In this document: one piece after another, positions 53,291 through 61,352 of the stretch
Layout of the letters: each line of letters begins with the position of its first letter
Numbering within the stretch: the stretch's first letter is position 1
Origin: Pseudalkalibacillus hwajinpoensis
Lineage (GTDB): Bacteria; Bacillota; Bacilli; Bacillales; Guptibacillaceae
Reading direction: 5' to 3'
Assembly (NCBI RefSeq): GCF_015234585.1
Contig: NZ_JADFCM010000008.1
Span: 1,054,001-1,118,000 of the forward strand
Length of the DNA stretch: 64,000 nt
Made by a program: the position numbers and the translations under genes
The notes under the pieces: model-generated
Told to the model about the DNA's origin: nothing
The model's database searches: none
What the model saw: only the letters and a program-made list of their open reading frames with translations

Positions 53291-53340
53291 ATAAAAAAGA
53301 AGGGCTGATCGCTATACAATTGCGATCAGCCCTTCTTTCG
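53291..53340. terminator. Bidirectional terminator between convergent genes
   Basis: AAAGAAGGGCTGATCGC (53296-53312) pairs with GCGATCAGCCCTTCTTT (53322-53338), a 17-bp stem with a nine-base loop. A T run follows on either strand, so it can serve the glycosyltransferase (+) and rqcH (-). Confidence 0.92.
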
Positions 53341-53354
53341 TTATGAATTTGAAA

Positions 53355-55052
53355 TTACTTCTTCATCCTAAATATCAAATCCTGATCAGGTGTTACATAA
53401 AGAGTGTTTTGTTGATCATACGTCACAAACCCTGGCTTGGCACCGTTTGGTTTTTTGACATGACGTACTTCGGTATAATCAACCGGCACTGAACCAGATT
53501 CGCGTGCTTTACTGAAATAGGCGGCAAGGTTGGCTGCTTCAAGGAGCGTTTCCTCCGTGTATTCTTTCGTTCGAATCACCACGTGAGATCCCGGAATATC
53601 CTTCGTATGAAGCCACGTTTCTCCTCGAGCAGCAAGCTTATTCGTCAAATACTCATTTTGCTTGTTGTTCTTCCCAACGAGTATTTCCGTACCATCTGAC
53701 GAGACGTAAGCGTCAAGCTGAGGTTTCGTTGGTTTGGATTTCTTCTTTTTACGACGTTTCTTAATGTATCCTTCTTCTTCAAGCTCTTCACGTATCTCCT
53801 CTATGTCACGTGGGGAGGCCGAGGTTAATTGTTGAATCAGCTGTTCCAGATACGCAATTTCTTGATGGGCCATGCTGATTTGTTCTTCAAGAACAGATAT
53901 CGAATTCTTTGCTTTGCTGTATCTTTTGAAATAGGCTTGAGCGTTTTCAGAAGGTGTTTTCTGAGGATTCAACTCAATGAGAACTGTTCCACCATCTTCA
54001 TCATAATAGTTGATTACTTCTACCTTTTTATCCCCGCGCTTCACCATATGCATGTTTGCTGTCAACAGTTCGCCAAGTAGTTGATACGTATCGGCTTCCT
54101 GTGCCTGCTGAATCGTACGAGTGATCTTTTGAATTTTCTTCTCGTTTTTCTTTAATTCATTTGAAAGAAAACGCTCTAGATCATTCGACTGCTGCTTTAC
54201 GCGATCTCTGTCAGCTTTTCCATAGTAGAAGCGGTCGAGCAGTTCGCTAGCAGATTCAAATTCTCTTTTTTCTCCTGATAAGTGAGACAGCTCAACAACA
54301 GAGAAGAATTCTTTCGCTTCTGTTACCATTTGTGGCTTGTAGTGATGTTGCTCTAGCTTTTGGAAGACATCAAAGAAGGCTTCCGGTAGAGTTGTGCGGT
54401 TAGCCAGTCCTGCCCTGTGAATCACTTCTTTTGCAATCAGTGGTGAAAGTCCACCGAAAGCTTGAACGAGCTGTTGGCTTAGTTTACCTGCATTGAAATC
54501 AATTTGTCTTAGAAAATCATCTCTCGTTAAGCCGAACGGTGAAATTTTGTTCTGTGCAGGAGGTGCAATATAATCCTGCCCTGGAAGAACCGTCCGGTGT
54601 CTGTTTACAGACGGTGAAAGATGCTTAATGCTATCTAAAATCATATTTGATTCGTTAAGTAGAATAACGTTACTATGACGCCCCATAATTTCAGCTACTA
54701 ACGTTCTTGTTGTTAAGTCACCAAGATCATTACGTGCTTTAAATGTGACGTGAATGATGCGTTCATTTTCGATTTGTTTAATCTCTTCTACAATACTACC
54801 TTCTAAGTGCTTACGAAGAAGCATGCAGAACATTGGAGGCTCCTTTGGATTTGCATAGGATTCCTGTGTTGTTTGAATTCTTGCATAAGATGGATTCGCC
54901 GATAATAACAGCTGATGATTTTTACCACCTGAACGAATAACAAGTAATAAATCAGTTGCATAAGGCTGATAGATCTTCGTAACTCGTCCACCTTTTAACA
55001 ATTCATTTGTTTCGTGTGCAACGGCTCTCATTACCATACCGTCAAAAGACAT
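53355..55052 (-). CDS. rqcH: Ribosome quality control protein RqcH (NFACT family; YloA/FbpA)
   Basis: Binds stalled 50S subunits and adds C-terminal alanine tails to the nascent chain; older names are YloA and fibronectin-binding protein FbpA. The N-terminal NFACT-N domain begins MSFDGMV, a coiled coil lies at about 280-430, and the C-terminal NFACT-R domain has [13 protein letters not shown] and [14 protein letters not shown]. Start is the ATG at 55052 behind AGGTG; a GTG at 55061 overlaps that site. Length 565. Residue 97 is Glu (NERI) where B. subtilis has Asp97-Arg98, the tRNA-contacting pair; Arg98 is kept. Confidence 0.93.
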   Translation of the reverse strand: MSFDGMVMRAVAHETNELLKGGRVTKIYQPYATDLLLVIRSGGKNHQLLLSANPSYARIQTTQESYANPKEPPMFCMLLRKHLEGSIVEEIKQIENERIIHVTFKARNDLGDLTTRTLVAEIMGRHSNVILLNESNMILDSIKHLSPSVNRHRTVLPGQDYIAPPAQNKISPFGLTRDDFLRQIDFNAGKLSQQLVQAFGGLSPLIAKEVIHRAGLANRTTLPEAFFDVFQKLEQHHYKPQMVTEAKEFFSVVELSHLSGEKREFESASELLDRFYYGKADRDRVKQQSNDLERFLSNELKKNEKKIQKITRTIQQAQEADTYQLLGELLTANMHMVKRGDKKVEVINYYDEDGGTVLIELNPQKTPSENAQAYFKRYSKAKNSISVLEEQISMAHQEIAYLEQLIQQLTSASPRDIEEIREELEEEGYIKKRRKKKKSKPTKPQLDAYVSSDGTEILVGKNNKQNEYLTNKLAARGETWLHTKDIPGSHVVIRTKEYTEETLLEAANLAAYFSKARESGSVPVDYTEVRHVKKPNGAKPGFVTYDQQNTLYVTPDQDLIFRMKK

Positions 55053-55090
55053 ATTGTTCACCTACATTCCTATCAATAGACATTATTCTT

Positions 55091-55119
55091 AGTATAGCAT
55101 TTTTTTGAGCTTGTCTGAA
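55091..55119 (-). promoter_or_regulatory. Sigma-A promoter for rqcH
   Basis: Read on the minus strand: TTCAGA (55119-55114), 17 bases, TATACT (55096-55091) with an extended -10 TG. It lies about 40 bases before the rqcH start. Confidence 0.6.
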
Positions 55120-55167
55120 TATAGATGAATTATTAGGGAGATTACGTGCAGGATCGGGGTGGAGAAA

Positions 55168-57852
55168 ATGAATTGGTATAACATGACAAAAGCGGAAGTG
55201 AAAGAGGAATTAGAGACAAGCGATGAAGGGATTAGCTCAAAAGAAGCGGTCCAAAGAAGAAAGACATTTGGATTGAATCAGCTCGATGAAGTAGAAAGGC
55301 CATCTATGATTTTAATCTTCTTAGCCCAATTTAAAGATTTTATGGTCGTTGTGCTTCTTGCAGCTACGTTGATTTCCGGTTTACTTGGAGAGTATCTCGA
55401 TGCCATTGCTATTATCCTAATCATTTTAATGAATGGGATACTCGGCTTTGTTCAAGAGCGAAAAGCAGAGAAGTCTCTCCAAGCGTTGAAACAGTTGTCA
55501 TCTCCAAAGATGAGGGTCCTTCGTGATGGAGAATGGACAACAATTCAAGCTTCAGAAGCTGTTATCGGAGATATGGTACGAATGGAAAGTGGAGATCGAA
55601 TTGGAGCAGATGTGCGATTTTTTTCTTGTCAGGGCTTGCTTATTGAAGAATCCGCCTTAACGGGGGAGTCATTGCCAGTTAACAAACATCCAGAGCCGAT
55701 CCCGGATGAACATCCTGGGCTAGGGGATCAGCACAATATGGGATTCATGGGCACGCTCGTTACGAAGGGAAAAGGGATTGGCATTGTAACAGCAACAGGA
55801 ATGAAGACCGAAATGGGAAAGATCGCTCACTTAATTCAATCAGCGGATACGATGGAAACGCCTCTTCAACATCGACTCGAACAGCTGGGTAAAATCTTAA
55901 TCGCAGCAGCGCTTATGTTAACAGCGTTAGTTGTCGTCCTTGGGATCATTCAAGGCCGCGATGTATATAGCATGTTTTTAGCTGGTGTATCGCTTGCTGT
56001 GGCAGCAATTCCTGAGGGATTGCCAGCGATTGTGACCATTGCGCTTGCGATCGGCATGCAGAGAATGAGTAAACGGAAAGCGATTGTTCGTAAACTACCG
56101 TCTGTTGAAACACTTGGATGTGCGACAGTCATTTGTTCTGATAAGACAGGAACACTTACACAAAATAAAATGATGGTTACAAAACTGTGGGCTGGAGGGG
56201 AAACGTGGGATGTGACCGGATCGGGGTATTCTCCTTACGGTGACTTTTTTAAAGGGAATACGCGTGTCTACTCAGATGATGAACGGTCTTTGAAGCAACT
56301 TCTGACGTTTGGTCTTCTTTGTAGTAATGCAAGAGTGATAGAGAAAAAGGGTGAATATGTTCTTGATGGAGATCCAACTGAAGGAGCACTTGTTGCCGCT
56401 GCGATGAAGGCTGGGTTAACAGAGGATGTAAGAGAAGAAGAGTTTACCATCATTCAAGAGTTTCCCTTTGATTCTAATCGGAAAATGATGAGTATGATTG
56501 TGGAAGATTCTTCGGGTAAACGCTATGTCATTGCCAAAGGGGCACCGGATATTGTTTTAAAGCAATGTGAATCAGTTCTTTGGAGTGAGAAGAAAGCGCC
56601 ATTACGCAAAAGCTATGAGAAACAAATTCAGGAGCAGCTTGATACGTTTGGTAGTTTAGCTCTAAGAACTATTGCAGTTGCTTTTAAGCCGATACAAAAT
56701 GAAGAGAATATGCTACATAGCGTTCAGGCTGAATCTCGCTTAACATTTGTCGGTTTAGAAGGTATGATCGATCCTCCACGGGAAGAAGTGAAGCAAGCAG
56801 TTGCAGATTGTAAAACAGCAGGCATCAAAACGATCATGATCACAGGGGACCATGTGACAACAGCAAAAGCGATTGCTCTTAACCTGGGGATTCTACCAGA
56901 GCGTGGCAAAGTAATGGAAGGAAGTAAGCTATCGACATTGACAGTAGAAGAACTAGAAAATCAAGTTGAAGACATCTATGTTTTTGCTCGTGTGTCGCCT
57001 GAACATAAATTAAAGATTGTAAAAGCCCTCCAAAATAAAGGGCATGTTGTCGCAATGACAGGGGATGGAGTAAATGATGCTCCGGCTATTAAGGCATCTA
57101 ATATCGGTATTGCAATGGGACAAACAGGAACTGATGTTGCAAAAGAATCGTCATCGCTCATTTTAAGCGATGATAATTTTGCTACAATACGAGACGCAGT
57201 TGAAGAAGGAAGAAACATATACGAGAATATTAGAAAATTCATTCGCTATTTATTAGCATCTAATGTAGGCGAAATTCTCGTCATGCTATTTGCTATCTTG
57301 CTCATGCTGCCGCTTCCTCTCGTACCCATTCAAATTCTATGGGTGAACCTCGTTACAGACGGGTTGCCAGCAATGGCACTTGGACTTGATCCTGCAGAGG
57401 GTAACGTCATGAAGCGAGACCCACGCAAGCCGAAAGAAGGCGTATTTGCAAGAGGGTTAGGTTGGAAAATCATTTCTAGAGGGATTATGATCGGAGCATG
57501 TACATTAGCAGCGTTTATGATCTGTTACAATGAAAACCCAAATGACCTCGTTCAAGCGCAAACTGTAGCTTTTTCAACGCTCGTTCTTGCGCAATTAATC
57601 CATGTTTTTGACTGTCGAAGCGAACGGTCGATTTTTCACCGAAATCCATTTGAGAATAAAGCGTTGGTTCTTGCTGTCCTATCTTCCGTTGGCTTGCTTC
57701 TGGCAGTAATCTACTATGAACCATTACAACCGATTTTCCATACAACTTATTTATCGATGAGAGAATGGATGTTAATTCTTGTCTTTTCAAGCATTCCAAC
57801 ATTTCTCCTGGCTGGAACAACACTCTTTAGAAGAAAACATAGCAGAGGGTAG
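55168..57852 (+). CDS. Calcium-translocating P-type ATPase (SERCA-like, YloB)
   Basis: Pumps Ca2+ out of the cytoplasm at the expense of ATP. The phosphorylated aspartate is in CSDKTGTLTQ (near residue 325), with LTGES in the actuator domain, KGAPD in the nucleotide domain and TGDGVNDAPA in the P domain. About ten membrane helices are visible; VAAIPEGLPAIV in M4 carries the calcium-site residues. Length 894. A GTG at 55159 is in frame but touches the ribosome site; the ATG at 55168 is preferred. The terminator begins right at its stop codon. In B. subtilis yloB also neighbours yloA and yloC. Confidence 0.95.
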   Translation: MNWYNMTKAEVKEELETSDEGISSKEAVQRRKTFGLNQLDEVERPSMILIFLAQFKDFMVVVLLAATLISGLLGEYLDAIAIILIILMNGILGFVQERKAEKSLQALKQLSSPKMRVLRDGEWTTIQASEAVIGDMVRMESGDRIGADVRFFSCQGLLIEESALTGESLPVNKHPEPIPDEHPGLGDQHNMGFMGTLVTKGKGIGIVTATGMKTEMGKIAHLIQSADTMETPLQHRLEQLGKILIAAALMLTALVVVLGIIQGRDVYSMFLAGVSLAVAAIPEGLPAIVTIALAIGMQRMSKRKAIVRKLPSVETLGCATVICSDKTGTLTQNKMMVTKLWAGGETWDVTGSGYSPYGDFFKGNTRVYSDDERSLKQLLTFGLLCSNARVIEKKGEYVLDGDPTEGALVAAAMKAGLTEDVREEEFTIIQEFPFDSNRKMMSMIVEDSSGKRYVIAKGAPDIVLKQCESVLWSEKKAPLRKSYEKQIQEQLDTFGSLALRTIAVAFKPIQNEENMLHSVQAESRLTFVGLEGMIDPPREEVKQAVADCKTAGIKTIMITGDHVTTAKAIALNLGILPERGKVMEGSKLSTLTVEELENQVEDIYVFARVSPEHKLKIVKALQNKGHVVAMTGDGVNDAPAIKASNIGIAMGQTGTDVAKESSSLILSDDNFATIRDAVEEGRNIYENIRKFIRYLLASNVGEILVMLFAILLMLPLPLVPIQILWVNLVTDGLPAMALGLDPAEGNVMKRDPRKPKEGVFARGLGWKIISRGIMIGACTLAAFMICYNENPNDLVQAQTVAFSTLVLAQLIHVFDCRSERSIFHRNPFENKALVLAVLSSVGLLLAVIYYEPLQPIFHTTYLSMREWMLILVFSSIPTFLLAGTTLFRRKHSRG

Positions 57853-57867
57853 CCCCCTCTGTTTTTC
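57843..57867 (+). terminator. Rho-independent terminator of the calcium ATPase gene
   Basis: CAGAGGG (57843-57849) pairs with CCCTCTG (57855-57861), followed by five T. The stem includes the last codons of the gene. Confidence 0.8.
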
Positions 57868-57920
57868 TGTTGTAGCACGTATAGTCGAGAGAGATATCCC
57901 TTTGTTTCGGTTTGATGAAG

Positions 57921-57929
57921 TGGTACAAT
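57921..57929 (+). promoter_or_regulatory. Extended -10 promoter element before the yicC-like gene
   Basis: TGGTACAAT gives an extended -10 (TG, one base, TACAAT), 30 bases before the start codon. No good -35 is present. Confidence 0.4.
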
Positions 57930-57958
57930 TGGTTAGAATAGCTAATGGATGTGATAAT

Positions 57959-58834
57959 ATGGTTAAGAGCATGACCGGGTTTGGCAGAGCGTCAAATGTA
58001 TATGAGGGTGTTCAAGTAACAATCGAAATGAAGTCTGTGAATCACCGCTACTTTGATGGAACATTTCGCATGCCAAAAGCAGTCTTTCATCTAGAAGGTA
58101 AGATGAAGAAGGCGATTCAGAGCTATGTCAATCGTGGGAAAATCGAACTTTATTTAACCATCGATGGAGCTGATTTTCAATCATCTGATGTTCAAGTAGA
58201 TTGGCACTTGCTAGATCAATACATAACGATTTTGAAACAAGCTACAGAACGCTATCATTTGAAAGAAGATTTGTCAGCTTCTACCATGATGAATCTGAAT
58301 GTTTTTCAAGTGAATGAAAAGGAGCATAACATCGATCAGCTTGAGGAATCGATTTTTTATACGCTAAATCAAGCTATTCATAAGCTCGTTGAGATGCGTC
58401 AGATCGAAGGAAAGGCACTTGATCAAGATATACGCCGAAAACTTGCGAACATGAATGATCAAATGACTTCTATTTCACTCCTTTCTCATGAAGTAACGAC
58501 AGCCTTTGAGAACAGGATCCGCACAAAGCTTGAAAGTTTTAAAGAATTAGATGAAGTGGATGAAGCCCGGATATTATCTGAAGTAGCTTTTCTTGCAGAT
58601 AAAGCGAGTATAGATGAAGAAATCATCAGGCTCCGTAGTCATCTGGCCCAATTCCATGATATTCTTAGTAGTGATGGTGTCGTTGGAAGGAAACTTGATT
58701 TCTTAGTACAGGAAATCAATAGGGAGCTGAATACGATCGGTTCCAAGTCTCAACACCATAAGATCAGCCAGCATATTGTTGATCTTAAGAGCGAAGTGGA
58801 AAAGGTTCGTGAACAGGTTCAAAATATTGAATAG
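57959..58834 (+). CDS. yloC: YicC/YloC family endoribonuclease
   Basis: Member of the YicC family, recently described as endoribonucleases. It begins MVKSMTGFGRAS, a near-invariant N-terminus, and ends with GRKLDFLVQEINRELNTIGSK followed by a coiled-coil helix. The C-terminal half is strongly helical and acidic. The open frame extends upstream to 57779 inside the ATPase gene, but 57959 gives the exact family start and 291 residues, the length of B. subtilis YloC. It starts the conserved yloC-remA-gmk-rpoZ-coaBC-priA run. Confidence 0.93.
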   Translation: MVKSMTGFGRASNVYEGVQVTIEMKSVNHRYFDGTFRMPKAVFHLEGKMKKAIQSYVNRGKIELYLTIDGADFQSSDVQVDWHLLDQYITILKQATERYHLKEDLSASTMMNLNVFQVNEKEHNIDQLEESIFYTLNQAIHKLVEMRQIEGKALDQDIRRKLANMNDQMTSISLLSHEVTTAFENRIRTKLESFKELDEVDEARILSEVAFLADKASIDEEIIRLRSHLAQFHDILSSDGVVGRKLDFLVQEINRELNTIGSKSQHHKISQHIVDLKSEVEKVREQVQNIE

Positions 58835-58903
58835 CCTGAACGCTTTGTTTAAAATCACCTTACTGGTGTAAAAATAGAATCGTGATTCCTGGGAGGAACG
58901 ACC

Positions 58904-59164
58904 ATGAGTATTAAATTAATCAATATCGGATTCGGCAACATTGTGAATGCGAATCGAATTGTCTCAATTGTTAGTCCAGAATCGGCACCAATCAAACGAA
59001 TCATTACTGTTGCAAGGGACCGCAATATGCTTGTGGATGCAACATACGGACGAAGAACACGAGCTGTTATTATCTCTGATAGCGACCATGTTATTCTTTC
59101 GGCAGTCCAGCCTGAAACAGTAGCTCAGCGTCTAGTAAACAAAGACGAGCTTTCAGACGAGTAG
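58904..59164 (+). CDS. remA: Extracellular matrix regulator RemA
   Basis: DNA-binding activator of biofilm matrix and osmoprotection genes in B. subtilis. The 86-residue sequence is nearly the family consensus: [29 protein letters not shown] and [32 protein letters not shown] (in part). GGGAGGAACG precedes the ATG. It lies 69 bases after yloC and 22 bases before gmk. Confidence 0.96.
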   Translation: MSIKLINIGFGNIVNANRIVSIVSPESAPIKRIITVARDRNMLVDATYGRRTRAVIISDSDHVILSAVQPETVAQRLVNKDELSDE

Positions 59165-59186
59165 CATCAATTAAGTGGAGGTAAGT

Positions 59187-59798
59187 ATGGAAAAAGAACG
59201 TGGATTGTTAATTGTTCTATCAGGCCCATCTGGTGTCGGAAAAGGAACAGTCAGAAAAGCATTCATGCAAAATGCGGCTGAAGTACAGTATTCGATTTCT
59301 GTTACAACCCGTAAACCGCGTGAAGGTGAAGTGAACGGCGTCGATTATTTCTTTAAATCTCATGAGGAATTTGAAGAGATGATCGAGAATAATAAGCTAC
59401 TCGAATATGCCCATTACGTTGGCAATTATTACGGTACGCCTGTTGACTATGTGGAAGAGACATTGCAGTCAGGTAGAGATGTGCTACTTGAAATTGAAGT
59501 TCAGGGAGCAAAGCAAGTACGAAAGCATTTTCCTGAAGGAGCTTTCATTTTCTTAATGCCTCCTAGTTTAACAGAGCTTAGAAATCGCATCGTAAACCGC
59601 GGTACGGAATCAAATGATTTAATTGATAACCGTATGGGCGTAGCGAAAGAGGAAATCGAATTGATTGATGAATACGATTATATCGTTGAAAATGATCAAG
59701 TTGAATTAGCTTGCGAGCGAATTCGTGCTATTATTACAGCAGAGCACCTAAGACGTGATCGTCTTGCACATAAATATAAGAATGTAACGGAGGTTTAA
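59187..59798 (+). CDS. gmk: Guanylate kinase
   Basis: Phosphorylates GMP to GDP. The P-loop GPSGVGKGT is at about 12-20, the GMP-binding segment is [19 protein letters not shown] and the lid and base-binding regions follow. The open frame begins at a GTG at 59175; the ATG at 59187 follows GGAGG and gives 203 residues, the family length. rpoZ follows two bases after its stop. Confidence 0.97.
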   Translation: MEKERGLLIVLSGPSGVGKGTVRKAFMQNAAEVQYSISVTTRKPREGEVNGVDYFFKSHEEFEEMIENNKLLEYAHYVGNYYGTPVDYVEETLQSGRDVLLEIEVQGAKQVRKHFPEGAFIFLMPPSLTELRNRIVNRGTESNDLIDNRMGVAKEEIELIDEYDYIVENDQVELACERIRAIITAEHLRRDRLAHKYKNVTEV

Positions 59799-59800
59799 TT

Positions 59801-60007
59801 ATGATTTTATACCCATCGATTGACTCACTAATGGACCGCATTGATTCAAAGTACACACTTGCAACACTTTCAGCTAAGCGTGCACGCACGATTCAACAAA
59901 CTGGTAATGTTTATGTTGATCGTCCAAAGTCCGTTAAGGCTGTTGGCAAAGCGCTTGAAGAAGTGCTTGATGGCAAACTACTTGCTGATGGAATGATAGA
60001 AGACTGA
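59801..60007 (+). CDS. rpoZ: DNA-directed RNA polymerase omega subunit
   Basis: Small RNA polymerase subunit that helps assemble beta-prime. The 68 residues include [23 protein letters not shown], typical of omega. The ATG lies two bases after gmk, and CGGAGG is inside the end of gmk. It is followed by a terminator. Confidence 0.96.
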   Translation: MILYPSIDSLMDRIDSKYTLATLSAKRARTIQQTGNVYVDRPKSVKAVGKALEEVLDGKLLADGMIED

Positions 60008-60015
60008 TTAAGAAG

Positions 60016-60049
60016 TAACAACCTATGAGAATAGGTTGTTATTTTTTTC
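60016..60049 (+). terminator. Rho-independent terminator of rpoZ
   Basis: TAACAACCTAT (60016-60026) pairs with ATAGGTTGTTA (60031-60041), followed by a T run. Confidence 0.88.
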
Positions 60050-60143
60050 TTGATTCTATAGAGAGAATTCCATTACGATCGCCATAATTATCAAGGTGAC
60101 GATATTTATATTATGTTAACTAATAAGATGGAAGGTGAATCTG

Positions 60144-61352
60144 GTGAGTATCAAAGGGAAGAAAATTTTGCTTTGTGTGAGCGGTGGAATTGCGGTGTTT
60201 AAAGCAGCGGCACTTACGAGCAAGCTGTATCAAACAGGTGCAGAAGTAAAAGTGTTAATGACAGATTCAGCGACTGAATTCGTAACGCCGTTAACATTCC
60301 AAACGTTATCCCGAAATGATGTGTATCGAGATACGTTCGAAGAAAAAGATCCAGCTTCAGTTGCTCATATTGATCTGGCAGATTGGGCCGATCTCGTCTT
60401 GATTGCGCCTGCAACAGCGAACATGATTGGTAAGCTAGCTAATGGAATTGCAGATGACATGATGTCCACCACATTACTTGCTACAGAGGCGGCGGTCTTT
60501 GTAGCCCCTGCCATGAACGTTCATATGTACGATCATCCTGCGGTGAAAAAGAATATGGATATACTGCGCTCCTTCAACTGTCATTTTCTTGAGCCAGGAG
60601 AAGGTTTACTCGCGTGCGGTTACGTTGGCAAAGGTCGGATGGCAGAACCAGAAGACATTCTCTCAACGCTCGAAACATATTTTCAAGATGATATAGGGGA
60701 CTTGTCTGGAAAGAAAGTCGTCGTTACAGCAGGCCCAACTCGTGAAGCGGTTGATCCCGTTCGTTACTTTACAAATTATTCATCCGGGAAAATGGGCTTT
60801 GCTCTAGCCGAGCAGGCCGCGAAACGTGGCGCAGACGTCACGCTTGTAGCAGGTCCTGTTACGTTAACGACTCCTGAACGAGTTCAACGTATTAATGTGA
60901 TAACAGCTGAAGAGATGTACCAAGCTGTCCTGTCAGCTTCTGCTGATGCTAATGTGATCATTAAGGCAGCTGCAGTTGCTGATTACCGTCCTTCTATGGT
61001 CTCTACTGAGAAAATGAAGAAGTCAGATGATGACATGGTCATAGAAATGGAGCGAACAAAAGATATTTTATGGACCCTTGGACAGCAGAAAAAGGACCAA
61101 ATACTCGTCGGCTTTGCTGCTGAGTCAGAGCGGTTAGATGAATATGCTCTAAAGAAATTAGAAAAGAAAAACCTTGATCTTATCTGCGCGAATAACATTA
61201 AAGCGGAGGGAGCAGGTTTTGACAAAGATACAAACGTGATGACGCTCCTTAGAAAAGATGGTGAGCGAGTAGATCTTCCATTACAGTCAAAACATGAAGC
61301 CGCAAATCGAATATTGGATGAAGTGATACGTCTGGACGTGACTCATTCATGA
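60144..61352 (+). CDS. coaBC: Phosphopantothenoylcysteine decarboxylase / phosphopantothenate-cysteine ligase
   Basis: Bifunctional coenzyme A enzyme. The N-terminal flavin decarboxylase (CoaC) has LLCVSGGIAVFKAAAL and APAMNVHMYDHPAVK; the C-terminal ligase (CoaB) begins near residue 186 with VVVTAGPTREAVDPVRYFTN. Length 402. The open frame starts at a GTG at 60135, but GGAAGG leads to the GTG at 60144. It overlaps priA by four bases, so translation is coupled. panE at 2750 supplies the same pathway. Confidence 0.95.
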   Translation: MSIKGKKILLCVSGGIAVFKAAALTSKLYQTGAEVKVLMTDSATEFVTPLTFQTLSRNDVYRDTFEEKDPASVAHIDLADWADLVLIAPATANMIGKLANGIADDMMSTTLLATEAAVFVAPAMNVHMYDHPAVKKNMDILRSFNCHFLEPGEGLLACGYVGKGRMAEPEDILSTLETYFQDDIGDLSGKKVVVTAGPTREAVDPVRYFTNYSSGKMGFALAEQAAKRGADVTLVAGPVTLTTPERVQRINVITAEEMYQAVLSASADANVIIKAAAVADYRPSMVSTEKMKKSDDDMVIEMERTKDILWTLGQQKKDQILVGFAAESERLDEYALKKLEKKNLDLICANNIKAEGAGFDKDTNVMTLLRKDGERVDLPLQSKHEAANRILDEVIRLDVTHS

